From: DAOPYU01 sp942493245
Lineage (GTDB): Bacteria; Sumerlaeota; Sumerlaeia; UBA8349
DNA: 64,000 nucleotides
Direction of reading: 5' to 3'
NCBI GenBank assembly: GCA_942493245.1
Contig: OW818685.1
Location: 1,860,001 to 1,924,000, forward strand
In this document: piece by piece, positions 33,960-44,800 of the stretch
Layout: each line of letters opens with the position of its first letter
How positions within the stretch are numbered: position 1 is the first letter of the stretch
The notes under the pieces: model-generated
Databases searched by the model: none
What the model was told of the DNA's origin: nothing
The model's input: only the letters and a program-made list of their open reading frames with translations
Translations under genes and position numbers: made by a program

Positions 33960-34796
33960 ATGAACTCGCGTTATTGGTTGAAGCGGATTCAGTACTTTGC
34001 GATGCGCCACGTGGCGCCGTTGACGCCCGCTCAGGCGCGCGCCTGGCGCTCGGGACCGCGCGTGTATGCCAATAGCATTCCCAAGGCCGGGACGAATCTG
34101 CTCAAGCGGCTGTTGAATCTTCTGCCGTGTGTGGTGAACTCGTGGACGTACCATCTCGACGATTGGATTCCCGGGTGTGAGGCGCAGCTGTCCACGGTAA
34201 AACGGGGACAGGTGGTGACGGCTCATGCGCCCTGGAGCCGGGAACTCTCGGGGCAACTGCGCGCGGGAGACTTCCGGACGTTTCTCATGATCCGCGATCT
34301 TCGCGACATTGCGGTCTCGAACTCGTTTTACATCTATAAGGACAAAACCCACCGTCTGTATCCGTATTATCAGTCGTTGTCTTCGGATGCGGAGCGATTG
34401 ACGGCTTCGATTGCCGGTATTCCGGGGATGTTCCTGCCGGATGGAATTCGTTCCAAATCCTGGGGGGAGCATGCGGCTGGGTTCCTGTCGTGGTTGAGCG
34501 AGCCGGATTGCCGGGTGGTGCGTTTCGAGGATTTGATCGGCTCATCGGGAGGCGGTTCCGACGAGAAACAGATTGAAACGGTCCAATCGGTGGTGGAGCA
34601 CCTGCGTGTGCAGTTGCCGGAAGCGGAGGTCGCCCGTGTGGCCGCTCAGACATTTTTCCCCGGCGCCCGGACGTTCCGGCAGGGACGCATCGGGGGGTGG
34701 CGCAAGTATTTCAATGACGAACACAAACGCGTTTTCAAAGAGACGGCCGGTCAGGCGTTGATCCAGATGGGCTATGAGCGCGATTTGGAGTGGTGA
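33960..34796 (+). CDS. Sulfotransferase-family protein
   Basis: 278 residues from the ATG at 33960, where AAGGAG lies 4 bases upstream. The family transfers sulfate from PAPS to carbohydrates, lipids or other acceptors. PAPS-binding motifs: the 5'-phosphosulfate loop NSIPKAGTNLLKRLL (about 38-52), the 3'-phosphate segment IRDLRDIAVSNSFY (about 111-124) and the late RQGRIGGWRKYF (about 240-251). There is no signal peptide, so it acts in the cytoplasm or at the membrane face. It lies between a signalling pair and a WecG/TagA glycosyltransferase, so sulfation of a surface glycan is plausible but inferred. Its stop overlaps an alternative GTG start of the next gene. Confidence 0.88.
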   Translation: MNSRYWLKRIQYFAMRHVAPLTPAQARAWRSGPRVYANSIPKAGTNLLKRLLNLLPCVVNSWTYHLDDWIPGCEAQLSTVKRGQVVTAHAPWSRELSGQLRAGDFRTFLMIRDLRDIAVSNSFYIYKDKTHRLYPYYQSLSSDAERLTASIAGIPGMFLPDGIRSKSWGEHAAGFLSWLSEPDCRVVRFEDLIGSSGGGSDEKQIETVQSVVEHLRVQLPEAEVARVAAQTFFPGARTFRQGRIGGWRKYFNDEHKRVFKETAGQALIQMGYERDLEW

Positions 34797-34840
34797 TTCT
34801 ACGTTTGGGGAAGATCAGATCCTGCCTGGAAAGTTGCCGT

Positions 34841-35638
34841 ATGTCGCGCGTATTGTCTCCTGTTCCCAAGCATGAAATACTGGGTATTCCATTCGATCTG
34901 GTGGATTACGCTTCCGTTTTCTCGGTTGTCGAGGGGTGGCGCAGTCAGGGACGGCGTTCCTGGCTGGCGATTACCAATCCGCACAGCATTATGGTGTGCC
35001 ATCGCGATCCGGAGATGCGCAACGCCACGGTGGGTGCGGGGATGGTGCTGCCCGATGGGGTGGGGATCACGCTCGCGGCGCGGATCCTTGGGTACTCCCA
35101 TCACGGGCGGGTGACCGGTCCCATGCTCATGTTACGGTTGTGCGACTGGGGACGGGAGAAGGGGTTCCGCCACTTTTTCTATGGAGGTGCGCCGGGAGTG
35201 GCCGAGGAACTGGCCGCTTGTCTGATCGAACGGTTTCCCGGACTTCAGGTGGCCGGTTCCTATTGTCCCCCTTTTCGGCCTCTCACGCCGGAAGAAGACG
35301 AGGAAGTGGTTGGCAGGATCAATGCCGCCCGCCCCGACATTCTCTGGGTGGGATTGGGGGCGCCCAAGCAGGAAAAGTGGATCGCGGCGCATCGGGATCG
35401 GCTTGAAGCGCCGGTTTGTGTCGGGGTGGGCGCGGCGTTCGACTTTCATTCAGGCCGCGTTCCCTGGGCACCGGCGTGGGTTCGGAAAGCCGGTCTGGAA
35501 TGGGTGGTGCGGCTGGTTCTCGAACCGCGCCGCATGTGGCGGCGCAATTGGGACAATGTGATTTTTCTGACTCGGGTTTGCTGGATAAGAATCTCGGGCT
35601 TGTGGAGGTCGCGGTCCGATTCCTCCTCTTCAGCCTGA
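34841..35638 (+). CDS. WecG/TagA/CpsF-family glycosyltransferase
   Basis: 265 residues from the ATG at 34841 (GGAAAG 8 bases upstream). GTG codons at 34790 and 34793 overlap the sulfotransferase stop and would add 16-17 residues unlike the family. The family (GT26) adds ManNAc or ManNAcA to a polyprenyl-linked sugar in enterobacterial common antigen, teichoic acid or exopolysaccharide synthesis. Signatures: ILGIPFDLVDYASV, the ITNPHSIMVC segment, LPDGVGITLAARILG, FFYGGAPGVAEELA and GAPKQEKWI. The C-terminal basic stretch (EPRRMWRRNW) probably associates with the membrane. It is likely the fourth gene of the operon starting at 29896. It converges with the beta-helix gene 19 bases later. Confidence 0.9.
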   Translation: MSRVLSPVPKHEILGIPFDLVDYASVFSVVEGWRSQGRRSWLAITNPHSIMVCHRDPEMRNATVGAGMVLPDGVGITLAARILGYSHHGRVTGPMLMLRLCDWGREKGFRHFFYGGAPGVAEELAACLIERFPGLQVAGSYCPPFRPLTPEEDEEVVGRINAARPDILWVGLGAPKQEKWIAAHRDRLEAPVCVGVGAAFDFHSGRVPWAPAWVRKAGLEWVVRLVLEPRRMWRRNWDNVIFLTRVCWIRISGLWRSRSDSSSSA

Positions 35639-35657
35639 TTGAACGGTCTGGTTGCGC

Positions 35658-37703
35658 CTACGGTTTGTTCGATTTCCCGGTTCGTCCAATCTTTTCGAAA
35701 GGGATTGTTTGAAACCCGGGAATGGTCAAAGCGGGCGACTCGGGGCGCAGTCGGTAATCGCCCAGGTCGGGATTGACGAACAAAGGGTCCGCATTCGGCA
35801 GATTGTCTTGTTGTATCAGGTAGGTGGACGTTTCGTAGCCGTTTCCCAGATCGTGTGTCCATCGGGGCACTTGGTACCCCAGGTTACGCAACACCTCGTT
35901 TCCCCAGGGGCGTTTGGCCTCTTCGAGTCCGTCTTTCAGAATCGCTGCGAGTTTCGGGTATTGGACGCTCCACGGGGGCTGGGTGTAGTGATACTGTTCG
36001 ATCTTGGCGAGCAGGTCGGTACTGGTCCAGCCGGGGTTGCCACCCGGCGTGATGAGTTTCGATCCCCGCTGGTCAATGTGGACGGCGCTCTTGCACTCGA
36101 CGAAAATGTTGTTTTCGATTCGGTTGTCGCGTCCGCCTCCGATGAGCACCGCCATCCCCTGGATGCGGTAGAAAAGGTTCCCGAAGACGAGGTGCCCACT
36201 GTCGCAATCGTCCAGATAAACTCCGTGTACTTCTGCGCTCTCATAGACGGCGCTTCGCACGTCGTGGATGAAGTTGAAACGGACGATGTTTCCGTGGCTC
36301 CCCCAGTCGCGCCCCGCGTACAGGGCGCCCGCGTCGCTGACTTCCTGGCAGACGTCGTGGATGTCGTTGTATTCGATCAGGTGGTCGTTTCCGCGGTAGC
36401 GGATGGCGAAGTGGGGCGCCTGGTGGATGTGGTTGTTTCGGACAATTTGTCCGACTCCGACCAGGTCCACCGCCGGAGTGTAGGTTCGTACCCGGCGCGA
36501 GAAATCCTGGATGTCGCAATTCTCGACCGTGTGACTGGAGGGTTTCAGGGTGGCACGGTCGCCGCCCGAGAGCAGGACGCCGCCTGCGCCACAGCCATCT
36601 ATCTCGCAGCCGTTCACCCCGTTGTCGCGTCCCCCTTCGATTCGGATTCCGTACAGTCCCACATTGCGCACGCGGCAGTTGCTTATCCTGATATTTGAAC
36701 TGTTCCGGATCACCACGCCATCGGTTCGATTCGCTTCGAGGATCAGATTTTCGAAAACAAGGTGTGACGCATCCTTCACCTCGATCAGAGGCAGTTGGAG
36801 GACAGAAACGCGTACCCGGGCATTTTCCAGAGACGATGGCGGCCAGAAGTACAGGGCGCCAGACGGACGGTCGAGAAACCATTCGCCCGGCGCGTCGAGT
36901 TCTTCGATCAGGTTGAAGGCGTAGTAGGGCAGATTTTTCCCGAATCCGTATCGGGGTCTGGGTTCCACGGAGAGGGTGTGGGCGTCGGGATTGATTGCAA
37001 ACCCGATGACGGTTTCATCGGCCCACGGTTTGCCGAAGTACCCGTGGAGCATCAGGGTTTTACTGCCCATCCAGCGTGTGGGCCGGTCACCTTCGTAAAG
37101 GAAACTCTGGCCACTCGATTTGGGAGGTGTACCCTGAGAGAAGGCGAATCCCTGATTGGGCCAGCGCGCCAGAGTCATGGGGGTGTCGTTGAAGAACAGT
37201 TCGAGCGGCGCGGGTTCCAAGGATCCAAAACCGGCAGGATTCACTGCGCCGTAATTCGAGATACCCGTCTCCCGGAGATTGCAGATCAGGATATTTTCCC
37301 GGGCCGCCGGGTCCAGTTTATCCCAGCAAGGTTCCGTGGGCGTGAGTTTCTTGAATTGTGAGGCAGGGACGGGGATGGCGCCCGTGAGGCGGGCCTCTCC
37401 GGAGGCGGGACCTTGAAAGATCACGGTGGAACGGGTTGTCCCTGAATCCTCGCGGGAAAAGGTCAGCGGTTTATTGAGTAAGTATTCCCCGGCGTGGATT
37501 TTCACCAGGAGGGGATTGTCCGACTTGTCCGGGGTTTTGCGAATTGCATCGCGGGCTTTTTCCAGAGTTGCAAAAGGTTGCGTTTCTGTTCCTGGATCGG
37601 TATCGTTACCATCGGGCGCAACATGGAACTCTGTAGCGGTAACATTTAACGAGGAAAGTATGAGGCATCCGGTAAACAGGAGACGAAGAAGAGGGTGGGG
37701 CAT
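35658..37703 (-). CDS. Secreted right-handed beta-helix protein
   Basis: 681 residues with an N-terminal signal peptide (LLRLLFTGCLILSSLNVTA). It opens with FHVAPDGNDTDPGTETQPF, the standard entry to the parallel beta-helix DUF1565-type fold found in polysaccharide lyases and related hydrolases. A repeated N(x)I and ISNC-type pattern, typical of successive coils, lies between about residues 290 and 560 (for example NGCEIDGCGAGGVLLSGG). The protein is likely exported and could act on a polysaccharide, but no catalytic residue can be singled out. Its 3' end faces the glycosyltransferase gene. Confidence 0.85.
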   Translation of the reverse strand: MPHPLLRLLFTGCLILSSLNVTATEFHVAPDGNDTDPGTETQPFATLEKARDAIRKTPDKSDNPLLVKIHAGEYLLNKPLTFSREDSGTTRSTVIFQGPASGEARLTGAIPVPASQFKKLTPTEPCWDKLDPAARENILICNLRETGISNYGAVNPAGFGSLEPAPLELFFNDTPMTLARWPNQGFAFSQGTPPKSSGQSFLYEGDRPTRWMGSKTLMLHGYFGKPWADETVIGFAINPDAHTLSVEPRPRYGFGKNLPYYAFNLIEELDAPGEWFLDRPSGALYFWPPSSLENARVRVSVLQLPLIEVKDASHLVFENLILEANRTDGVVIRNSSNIRISNCRVRNVGLYGIRIEGGRDNGVNGCEIDGCGAGGVLLSGGDRATLKPSSHTVENCDIQDFSRRVRTYTPAVDLVGVGQIVRNNHIHQAPHFAIRYRGNDHLIEYNDIHDVCQEVSDAGALYAGRDWGSHGNIVRFNFIHDVRSAVYESAEVHGVYLDDCDSGHLVFGNLFYRIQGMAVLIGGGRDNRIENNIFVECKSAVHIDQRGSKLITPGGNPGWTSTDLLAKIEQYHYTQPPWSVQYPKLAAILKDGLEEAKRPWGNEVLRNLGYQVPRWTHDLGNGYETSTYLIQQDNLPNADPLFVNPDLGDYRLRPESPALTIPGFQTIPFEKIGRTGKSNKP

Positions 37704-37911
37704 GGTGGCTTCTCCCGCAGGGACAGTTTGGGCCCGATCTTGCGGCTGACAATGGAATTATTTTGCGCTTTATGGGGAAAAACATCTACATTCTTTTTCA
37801 CCACGCTTGACCTTCGCGGGCGAATGCGGTAAAGAAAATCCCCGGAAGTACAACTCAGGGAGAAAGGCCGTTTGCCCTGTGGGCCGGCATACTAAATTCA
37901 GGAGGTTTTCC

Positions 37912-38739
37912 ATGAGAATCAAGGCAGCATTGGGAGCACTGTGCGCGTTTGGCCTGATGTTTGGCGTCGCGAATGGTGCGGACGAACCGCAGAAGCCCTA
38001 CGGGGAATTGGGGCACAATGGGTGGTATGTGCATGACGACAAGCGGCCCGAGGCGAAGGTGATCACGCCGGGCTTGCCCAGCACGCTCGAAAAGCCGGGC
38101 ACGGCGCCCTCGGACGCGATCATGTTGTTCGACGGAAAAGACCTGTCGAACTGGGTGTCCGACAAGGATGGCACAACGCCTCCCACGTGGAACCTGAAGG
38201 ATAACGCGATGAATCCCGTTCCCAAGTCGGGTGACATTCGCACCAAGCAGGCGTTCGGCAGCTGCCAGCTGCACGTCGAGTTTGCGACGCCCGCGGAAGT
38301 CAAGGGAGACAGCCAGGGCCGCGGCAACAGCGGGATTTTCCTGATGGGAAAATACGAATTGCAGGTGCTCGACTCTTACAATAACAAGAGTTATGCTGAT
38401 GGCCACGCCGGATCGATCTATGGACAGAAACCCCCGGAGGTCAACGCGGTCCGCAAACCGGGCGAGTGGCAGATGTACGATGTCGTTTTCCATCGTCCCG
38501 TCTTCGAGGGCAACAAGGTGGTCAAGCCCGCGACGATCACGGTTTTTCTGAATGGTGTGCTGGTTCAGGACCACTGGGAAATTCAGGGCACGACATTCCA
38601 CAAGCGCAAAGCCGCCTACGAGCCGCATGCGGACAAAATGCCTCTGAAACTCCAGGATCACAACAACACGACCCAGTTCCGCAACATCTGGATCCGCGAA
38701 CTGTCTGACGAACCGATGCCGAACGGGCCGAACAAATAA
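37912..38739 (+). CDS. Secreted DUF1080 (3-keto-disaccharide hydrolase) protein
   Basis: 275 residues from the ATG at 37912, with AGGAGG 6 bases upstream. Residues 1-22 form a signal peptide (LGALCAFGLMFGVANGA). The DUF1080 jelly-roll domain covers most of the rest: IMLFDGKDLSNWVSDKDG, CQLHVEFATPAEV, GRGNSGIFLMGKYELQVLDSY, GEWQMYDVVFHRP and LKLQDHNNTTQFRNIWIREL. Some members hydrolyse 3-keto-disaccharides or bind sugars; the family is common in PVC-group genomes. It is probably periplasmic. A terminator follows, shared with the large gene on the other strand. Confidence 0.92.
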   Translation: MRIKAALGALCAFGLMFGVANGADEPQKPYGELGHNGWYVHDDKRPEAKVITPGLPSTLEKPGTAPSDAIMLFDGKDLSNWVSDKDGTTPPTWNLKDNAMNPVPKSGDIRTKQAFGSCQLHVEFATPAEVKGDSQGRGNSGIFLMGKYELQVLDSYNNKSYADGHAGSIYGQKPPEVNAVRKPGEWQMYDVVFHRPVFEGNKVVKPATITVFLNGVLVQDHWEIQGTTFHKRKAAYEPHADKMPLKLQDHNNTTQFRNIWIRELSDEPMPNGPNK

Positions 38740-38782
38740 GCCGTTCATAATTTGAGGTTCGATTTTCAAAGTCACAAATTGG

Positions 38783-38818
38783 AATCCCCGGGGGAATGCT
38801 CCTCCGGGGATTTCTCAT
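38783..38818. terminator. Hairpin between convergent DUF1080 and giant genes
   Basis: Nine-base stem AATCCCCGG/CCGGGGATT (38783-38791 with 38804-38812) followed on the plus strand by TCTCATTTTCC. It sits about 40 bases after the DUF1080 stop and 33 bases before the 3' end of the 2182-residue gene, so it can serve both. Confidence 0.65.
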
Positions 38819-38850
38819 TTTCCGGGAAGAAAACCGGGCGGAATGGGAGG

Positions 38851-41800
38851 TCAGGGAATGGGTTCCCACCAGACGTCGAGAATCCCGTCGTCCCAGTAAT
38901 CGGGGGGCAGAATCAGCGGAATGTCGGTACCCGGAATCATCAGTTCTCCCGGTTCATAGGAGAGTAACAAAGGGCCTTCGAGGACCAGTTCAAGCATGGA
39001 GGGGATGTGGGGAGTCTCAGTTTCCTGAGGGGATTCTCCACCCGCGCGTTCGCGGATTTCACTGTCCGGTTTGAACCAGGGGAAGAAGGCCGACATGAAG
39101 GCGGGGAGGATGGAGGGTGCCTGGGCTTCGGGACGAAACAACGGATTGGCCGGATTTCCCGCGCGGGCGGCCAGGGTCTCGATTGTGCGTTCTCCGTCCC
39201 GCAGGGCTGTCGCAGCCAGGAGGATTTCCGGCCGCGCGGGCGTTGCCGCTTCAGCCGAGGCTGCGGTTCGCGACCAGATGGCTGGTTGGGCGGGTTCAAT
39301 CACGCGGCTTTCTCCCAACCCCTGGCGAAGCACGGTCAGGTCGTCGGGAGTCAGGTTGGACTGCCGGACGACAGACGGGTTGGGAGAGAGCGAGGACCGC
39401 TCGGCGCTTCCGGCGGGCAGATCTCCCAACAGGAGGTGCAATTGCACGTTGCCCGAGGCATCTCGTCCGGCGAAGCGGATTTCGACACCGTTCTGGGAAA
39501 GGGTGCGGACCAGATTACCCAGTTGCTCGCTCGACAGGGAGCCAAAACGAAGGGGCAACAGCGGGGTTTCCGAAAGCGCGGGTTCGGTCTGGCCGATAGG
39601 CAGACCGCCTTTCTGGGCCAGTTGGGTGGCGATACCTTCCAGACGTTGGGCGATCTGTTCGATCACGCGGTTCAATTCCGGTGTTTCGGTCAGACCCAAC
39701 AGGAGCAGGGCGCGCAGGGCGTTCTGGGCGCGCGCGGGCGAGACCGCACTCAGGTGTGCCAGACTGGCTTCAATCTGTTGCAGAGTCGTTTCCGAAAGGA
39801 ACGCGGTTCCCTCGGGGGCGCTCAAACCGAAAGTCTGACGCAGGAGCGTGTCGAGCCGGGCCGTTGCCTGGGGTCTGGAGGTGGAAGCCGATTGTGGAAG
39901 AGATCCTGTCGCATCGGATATAGTCGCAGTACCGGTTTTCTGAAGATCGAAGGGTTGGATCGGGGAGCCGTTTGTCAGACCGGTGGCGCCGTAACGGGCG
40001 AGGGCCTGGTTGAGCGAGAGATTGAAAAGACTGTTCTGGCTCTGGGGGGTTCCTGTTGTATTCGTGGCGTGCAGCGTCTGTAAGATATTCTGAATGAATT
40101 GCTGGATGTCGTCCGAAGGCGCGGTTTGAGTGGCATTCTGGAGTATTCGGATTAGCGTGTCGGTCATGACCGGTTTTTCGAGGAGCGGACGGAGGAGCGC
40201 GCGTGTCGAAGGATCCTGGAGAATCGCATTCAACTCTTCCTGGACATTCGGTTGATTCAGAATTCGGACGGCAGCATCGGCCAGGGCGGGTTGGCTGAGC
40301 AGGCGCAGAAATGGTTCCCTGGTTTCGGGCTGGGCGAGCAGACTGGAAGCGGCCGACTGGATTTGAGGCCGCTCGAACAGACGCGCTGCGAGTTGGATGT
40401 TTTCCGGTTGGGCCAGGCGGTCGAGCAGGGGGAGAGCTCGGTCGGGCTGGCGCAACAGGGCGCGCAGAGAGTTTTGCGCTTCTGGGGAAAGAAGCAACTT
40501 TTCGAGTGTCCTCTGGATTTCCGGGTTCTTTTCGGCGGCGCTCCAGAGATTTTTCAGATCGGGACGGGTGAGGAGGTCGAGCGCGGCGCGTGTCGAAACG
40601 CGGTTGGCCAGGTCTTCTACCAGACGCGCGAGTCTGGAAGGATCGTTTCCGAGAAGTTCCAAAGTTTGTCGAGCGGTTTCGGGTTGGCTGAGCGCACGGG
40701 CCAGAGTCTGCAATTCGGTTGCGGAAATCCTGGGCGCGCTATCGGAGGGAACCGTTTTCCCTGTCATATCGAGTCCGAGTATCTCCCGGAGCGCCTGTTG
40801 AGTTTCCGGATCGGACAGAACCTCGCGGGCGAGTGTCCCGTTTTGGGGGCGGGCCAGAATGTCGAGAACGGCGGAGCGGAGAGCCGGGTTCTGGAGGGAT
40901 TGCCGGAGGATGGGCGCCAGATTCTGTTCCGCGAGTTCCGGGGACAGAGTCTTGGGAGAAGACGCGGTTTCGATCCGGGCCAGAAGGCGCAGGGCGATTT
41001 CCGCTTCCGCTGTCGGCGGAGGGGGAGGGACAGGCGAAGCGGGATGCGCCGTCGAAGACGGGACTGGGGGTGTCGGTGGCGTGGCCGGTGTTGCCGGCGA
41101 CGGAGTGGGTGGATTCGAAACCGATGGGGGGGGCGGGGTTGAGGTCGCGGTTGTTGTTAACAGGCTGTTTTTCAGGATTTCCGTTATGCGTGGATCCTGG
41201 AGAGAATTCAGAAGGTTTTGTGCCGCCGGACTGGGTTGGGGCTGCTGATTCAGGCGCGAGAGGATATTGAGCAGCGCCGGGCGTGTTTCGGACGATTCAA
41301 GCATCTCGGGCAGAAGGGCGCGTACCTCGGGCCGGGTCAGGAGTTGCTCGGCGGGCGCCGGGGTTCTGGCCTGACTGAGAATTTGGAGCGCCTCGAACCG
41401 CAACGCGGGTTCTTGTGTCAGGGTTTTGGCCAGAAAATTCTGGACATGGGGGTTTTCGAGAAGCGTGGTTTGTTGGGGAGAATTCTTTACCGATGCCAGG
41501 GCCGACAGGAGGGGTTTGGCGAGTTGGAGGTTGTCGAAGAGTTGGGCGGCCTGGCGTTGTGTTTTGTCCGATCCAAGGAGGGCCACGAGGGTGGTTTGCG
41601 CCTCGGGCGATTCAAGAATGGAACGGACGGTGTTCGACAGTTCGGGCCGTGCGAGGACTTCCAGTGTGGCCGCTCGGGTCGTGGCGGAAGAGAGAAGCTC
41701 GGGGATGCGGGCCATGACTTCGGGCCGTGCGAGAACGTCCTGAGCGACACGTGCCATTTCGGGCCGGGCCAGAATCCGCAAGACGGACACGGAGTCGGTT

Positions 41801-44800
41801 GTGGGTTGGGGCGCGGTGGGGAGGGCGGGTGCGGAGAGCACGCGGGCCAGAAAAGTCCGGGCGTCGGTGGCAGAGAACGCCTGCCGGGCAATGGCGGCCA
41901 TCTCGGGTTGGGAGAGAATGTCGAGCAGCATGGCCGTGTCGGTTCTGGAGAGAGAGGGCGTTCCCGGGAGAGCGGACAGTTGCGATAACGCCTGATTCAA
42001 AGCTTCACGCGCCTCCGGCTGCGAGAAAAGTGCGCGCGCGGTCTGGATCATGTTCGGCTGGGTCAGGATGCGCAGAATCGTGGTGACTTCTTCCGGGGGC
42101 TTGGAAACGGATTGAGAAGAAGCGGAGTCTGGGGATTCCGGGATTGTGACCGGCGAGGTCTGTTTGAGGACTTGTATCAGGACCTGACGGGCTTCCGGCG
42201 CTTCAAAGACTTGACGCGCCACATCGGCCATTTCGGGTTGCGCCAGTAGTTTCAGCGCCGTGGAAACGGCGGGAGCGGGAGGGGCTTCGGGAGGCGCTGT
42301 CGAGACGGGCGCTTGTCCGGAGATCAGTAGTTCCTGAAGCGAAGCGATGGCTTTCGGGGTGGAAAGCGCCTGAGCGAGAGCCTGCGAGACAGCCGGAGGG
42401 GGAGTGGCTTGCGTGATGATTTGCAGGGCGGTTGCCCGGTTCTCCGAGTTTTCGATCTGCCGTCCAATTTCCGACGCCAGTGTGGGCGATTGGAGAATCA
42501 GGCGCGCTGTCGCCTGCATTTCGGGCCGCGCAAGAAGGGGGAGGAGGACGTCGCGAGTTTCTGGAGTGGAAAGAAGCGTTGCCAGACGATCCTGCTGAGC
42601 GGGTTGTGACAAAACGCGATCCAGCAGGGGGAGTTGCTGGGATGAAGCAAGCGTCTCGATAAGCGCGCGGGCCGTGGCGGGAGCATCCAGGAGACGCGCA
42701 GCCAGTTCTGTTCCGCCCTCCGCCGCCAGCGCGTTGGCCAGGGCGTTGCGAACACCAGGGGCGGCGAGCAGGGCTTGGGTTTCAGAGGCTTGAGCGGGCT
42801 GGGTCAAAAGGGAGACCCACGCATCCCGGGTTAGAGGTTGGGCCAGATACGCCGGAGTGTTCTGGGCCAGAACCGGGGATTGCGCCAGGGTTTGCGCCAG
42901 AGATTCAAGACCGGGTTGTTGGGCGATCTGGAGAACCTGCGCGGCCTGTTGCACGGCTTGAGGTGTCACGGGTTTACTGGAGAGGTCGAGCAGACCTTCC
43001 AACGCTTGTCCTGTGGGATGAGGAACCGGTTTGGGGGGCGCAGGTTGAGACGATTGGTTTTGCGGAGTGGGCGCCGATTGAGTTCTAGTGGCGGACGGTT
43101 GAGGAGGCGAAGGAACCGGCGGTACAGATGGCGTCTGAGGAACTGCCGGGGGTGTCGAAACAGGGGCCGGTGTGACCGTCGGAGCCGGACCGGTTGTTCC
43201 GGGAGTGGGGGAAGGCAAGTTCTGAGAAGGCGCGAGAATCAGACGAGCCAGTTGAGCCGCTTCCGGTCTTGCCAGGGTCGCGAGAATCGGCGCGGCGGTT
43301 TGAGGCGTGGCAAGTTGCTGGATCACCGCCTGCCGCACGGCATTGTTGGAGACGACCTGCCGGGCCAGGCCTGCCAGTTCTGGCCGGGAGAGCAGTTCCA
43401 GGGTTGTCCTGATAGACGCTTGCGTCTCGGCCGGGTTGGAGTGAGTCGGTATTGAACCGGTGTTTTGCGGCGGTTGCTGGGGGAGGCGGGTCGTAATGGG
43501 CTGGCCGGAACGAGGAATCGCCTGAGTCAGGACTTTTTCCAGCGCCTGCGCCGTTGACTGGGTTTGCGACTGGAGCGCCCGGGAGGATTCTTCCTGTAAA
43601 TCGGGCCGGGCCAAGAGACGCAGGAGGGGCGCGGCGGTTTCGGGTTGACTCAACAGACGAGGGATTTGGGCCTGGATGGCCGGATACTTGAGAATCGTCT
43701 GCGCTACCGGGGTGGGCGCTTTCTCTGCAATCGTTGTGAGCAGGCGCGCGGCGGTTTCCGGAGGGGCCTGTTCCAAAAACTGGGGCAATGCCTTCTGGAC
43801 TGCTGGAAGCGTCAGAAAGCGGGTGAGGGCCTCTGTGTTGGCGGGCGTTTGATCGGATGTCAGGAGACGGTTCAACCACTCCGAGACCTGTTGTGGGGCG
43901 GCTTCGAGGGTCTGGTTCAAGACTGCCCGGCCTTCAGAAGTTTGTAACAGGGTGGCGAGGCGTTGGATGGCCTCGTCGGGGGACGCCGCCTGGTCGGACC
44001 AGATCTGCACGACCTGTTGTGCAATCGCCTGCATTTCGGGCCGGGTAAGGATTTCCAGAAGGGGAGGGCTGGTGGTGGGTTGGGACAACAGGGTGGCTGC
44101 GGCGGGCAGCGCGTCGGGTTGACTTTGAAAAAGTGACCGCGCCGCCTGAGCCATTTCCGGCTGGGCCAGAAGTTGCACCGACACTTCCTGGAGCGCGGGG
44201 TCTTTCAGAAAGTGGACCAGCCGAGTCTGGACCTGAGAGGCGGCGAAGAGTTCCTGGACCTGTGCGCGCAACACGGGGTCCGCCAGCACGGCTCGAATGG
44301 CCGCTTGACCGGGCGGCTGTGGAGGCGTACTCCGGGACGTTCCAACTGGCGCTTCACGGGAGGAAGTCTGAGAAGCCGGTGGTTGAGATTCTATCGGAGA
44401 TGAAACGGGCGGCTGAGTTTCCCGCACAGCTGTCGAAGACGCTGTTGCTGGACGAGAGACAGCAAGTGGGATGGTTCTGGATGGTAGTCGGTAACCGTAG
44501 GTGTTTGGCAGCGGTTGGGGTTGTCTGGGGGCAGTGGCTTCGGGCGGGGGTTGGGTGGGAGCCGGCGCCGCTGGCGCTTTTGTCGGTTGTTGAGCAATGG
44601 CGAGTTCAACCGGAGGTGTCGTGGGTATTGGGTTGGGGGTCTGGGGTGTTTGCGGAGGAACAGGTGAGGGGACGGGCGATTGCGGAGGGGCGGGAGTGGA
44701 TGTTCCGGGTTGGACTGGTTCCGGCGTCGGTGTGATGGTCGAACCGGGTGGCGGAGTTTGAGTCGGTTGGGGCGGTGTTGAAACTTGTTCAGGGGGAACA

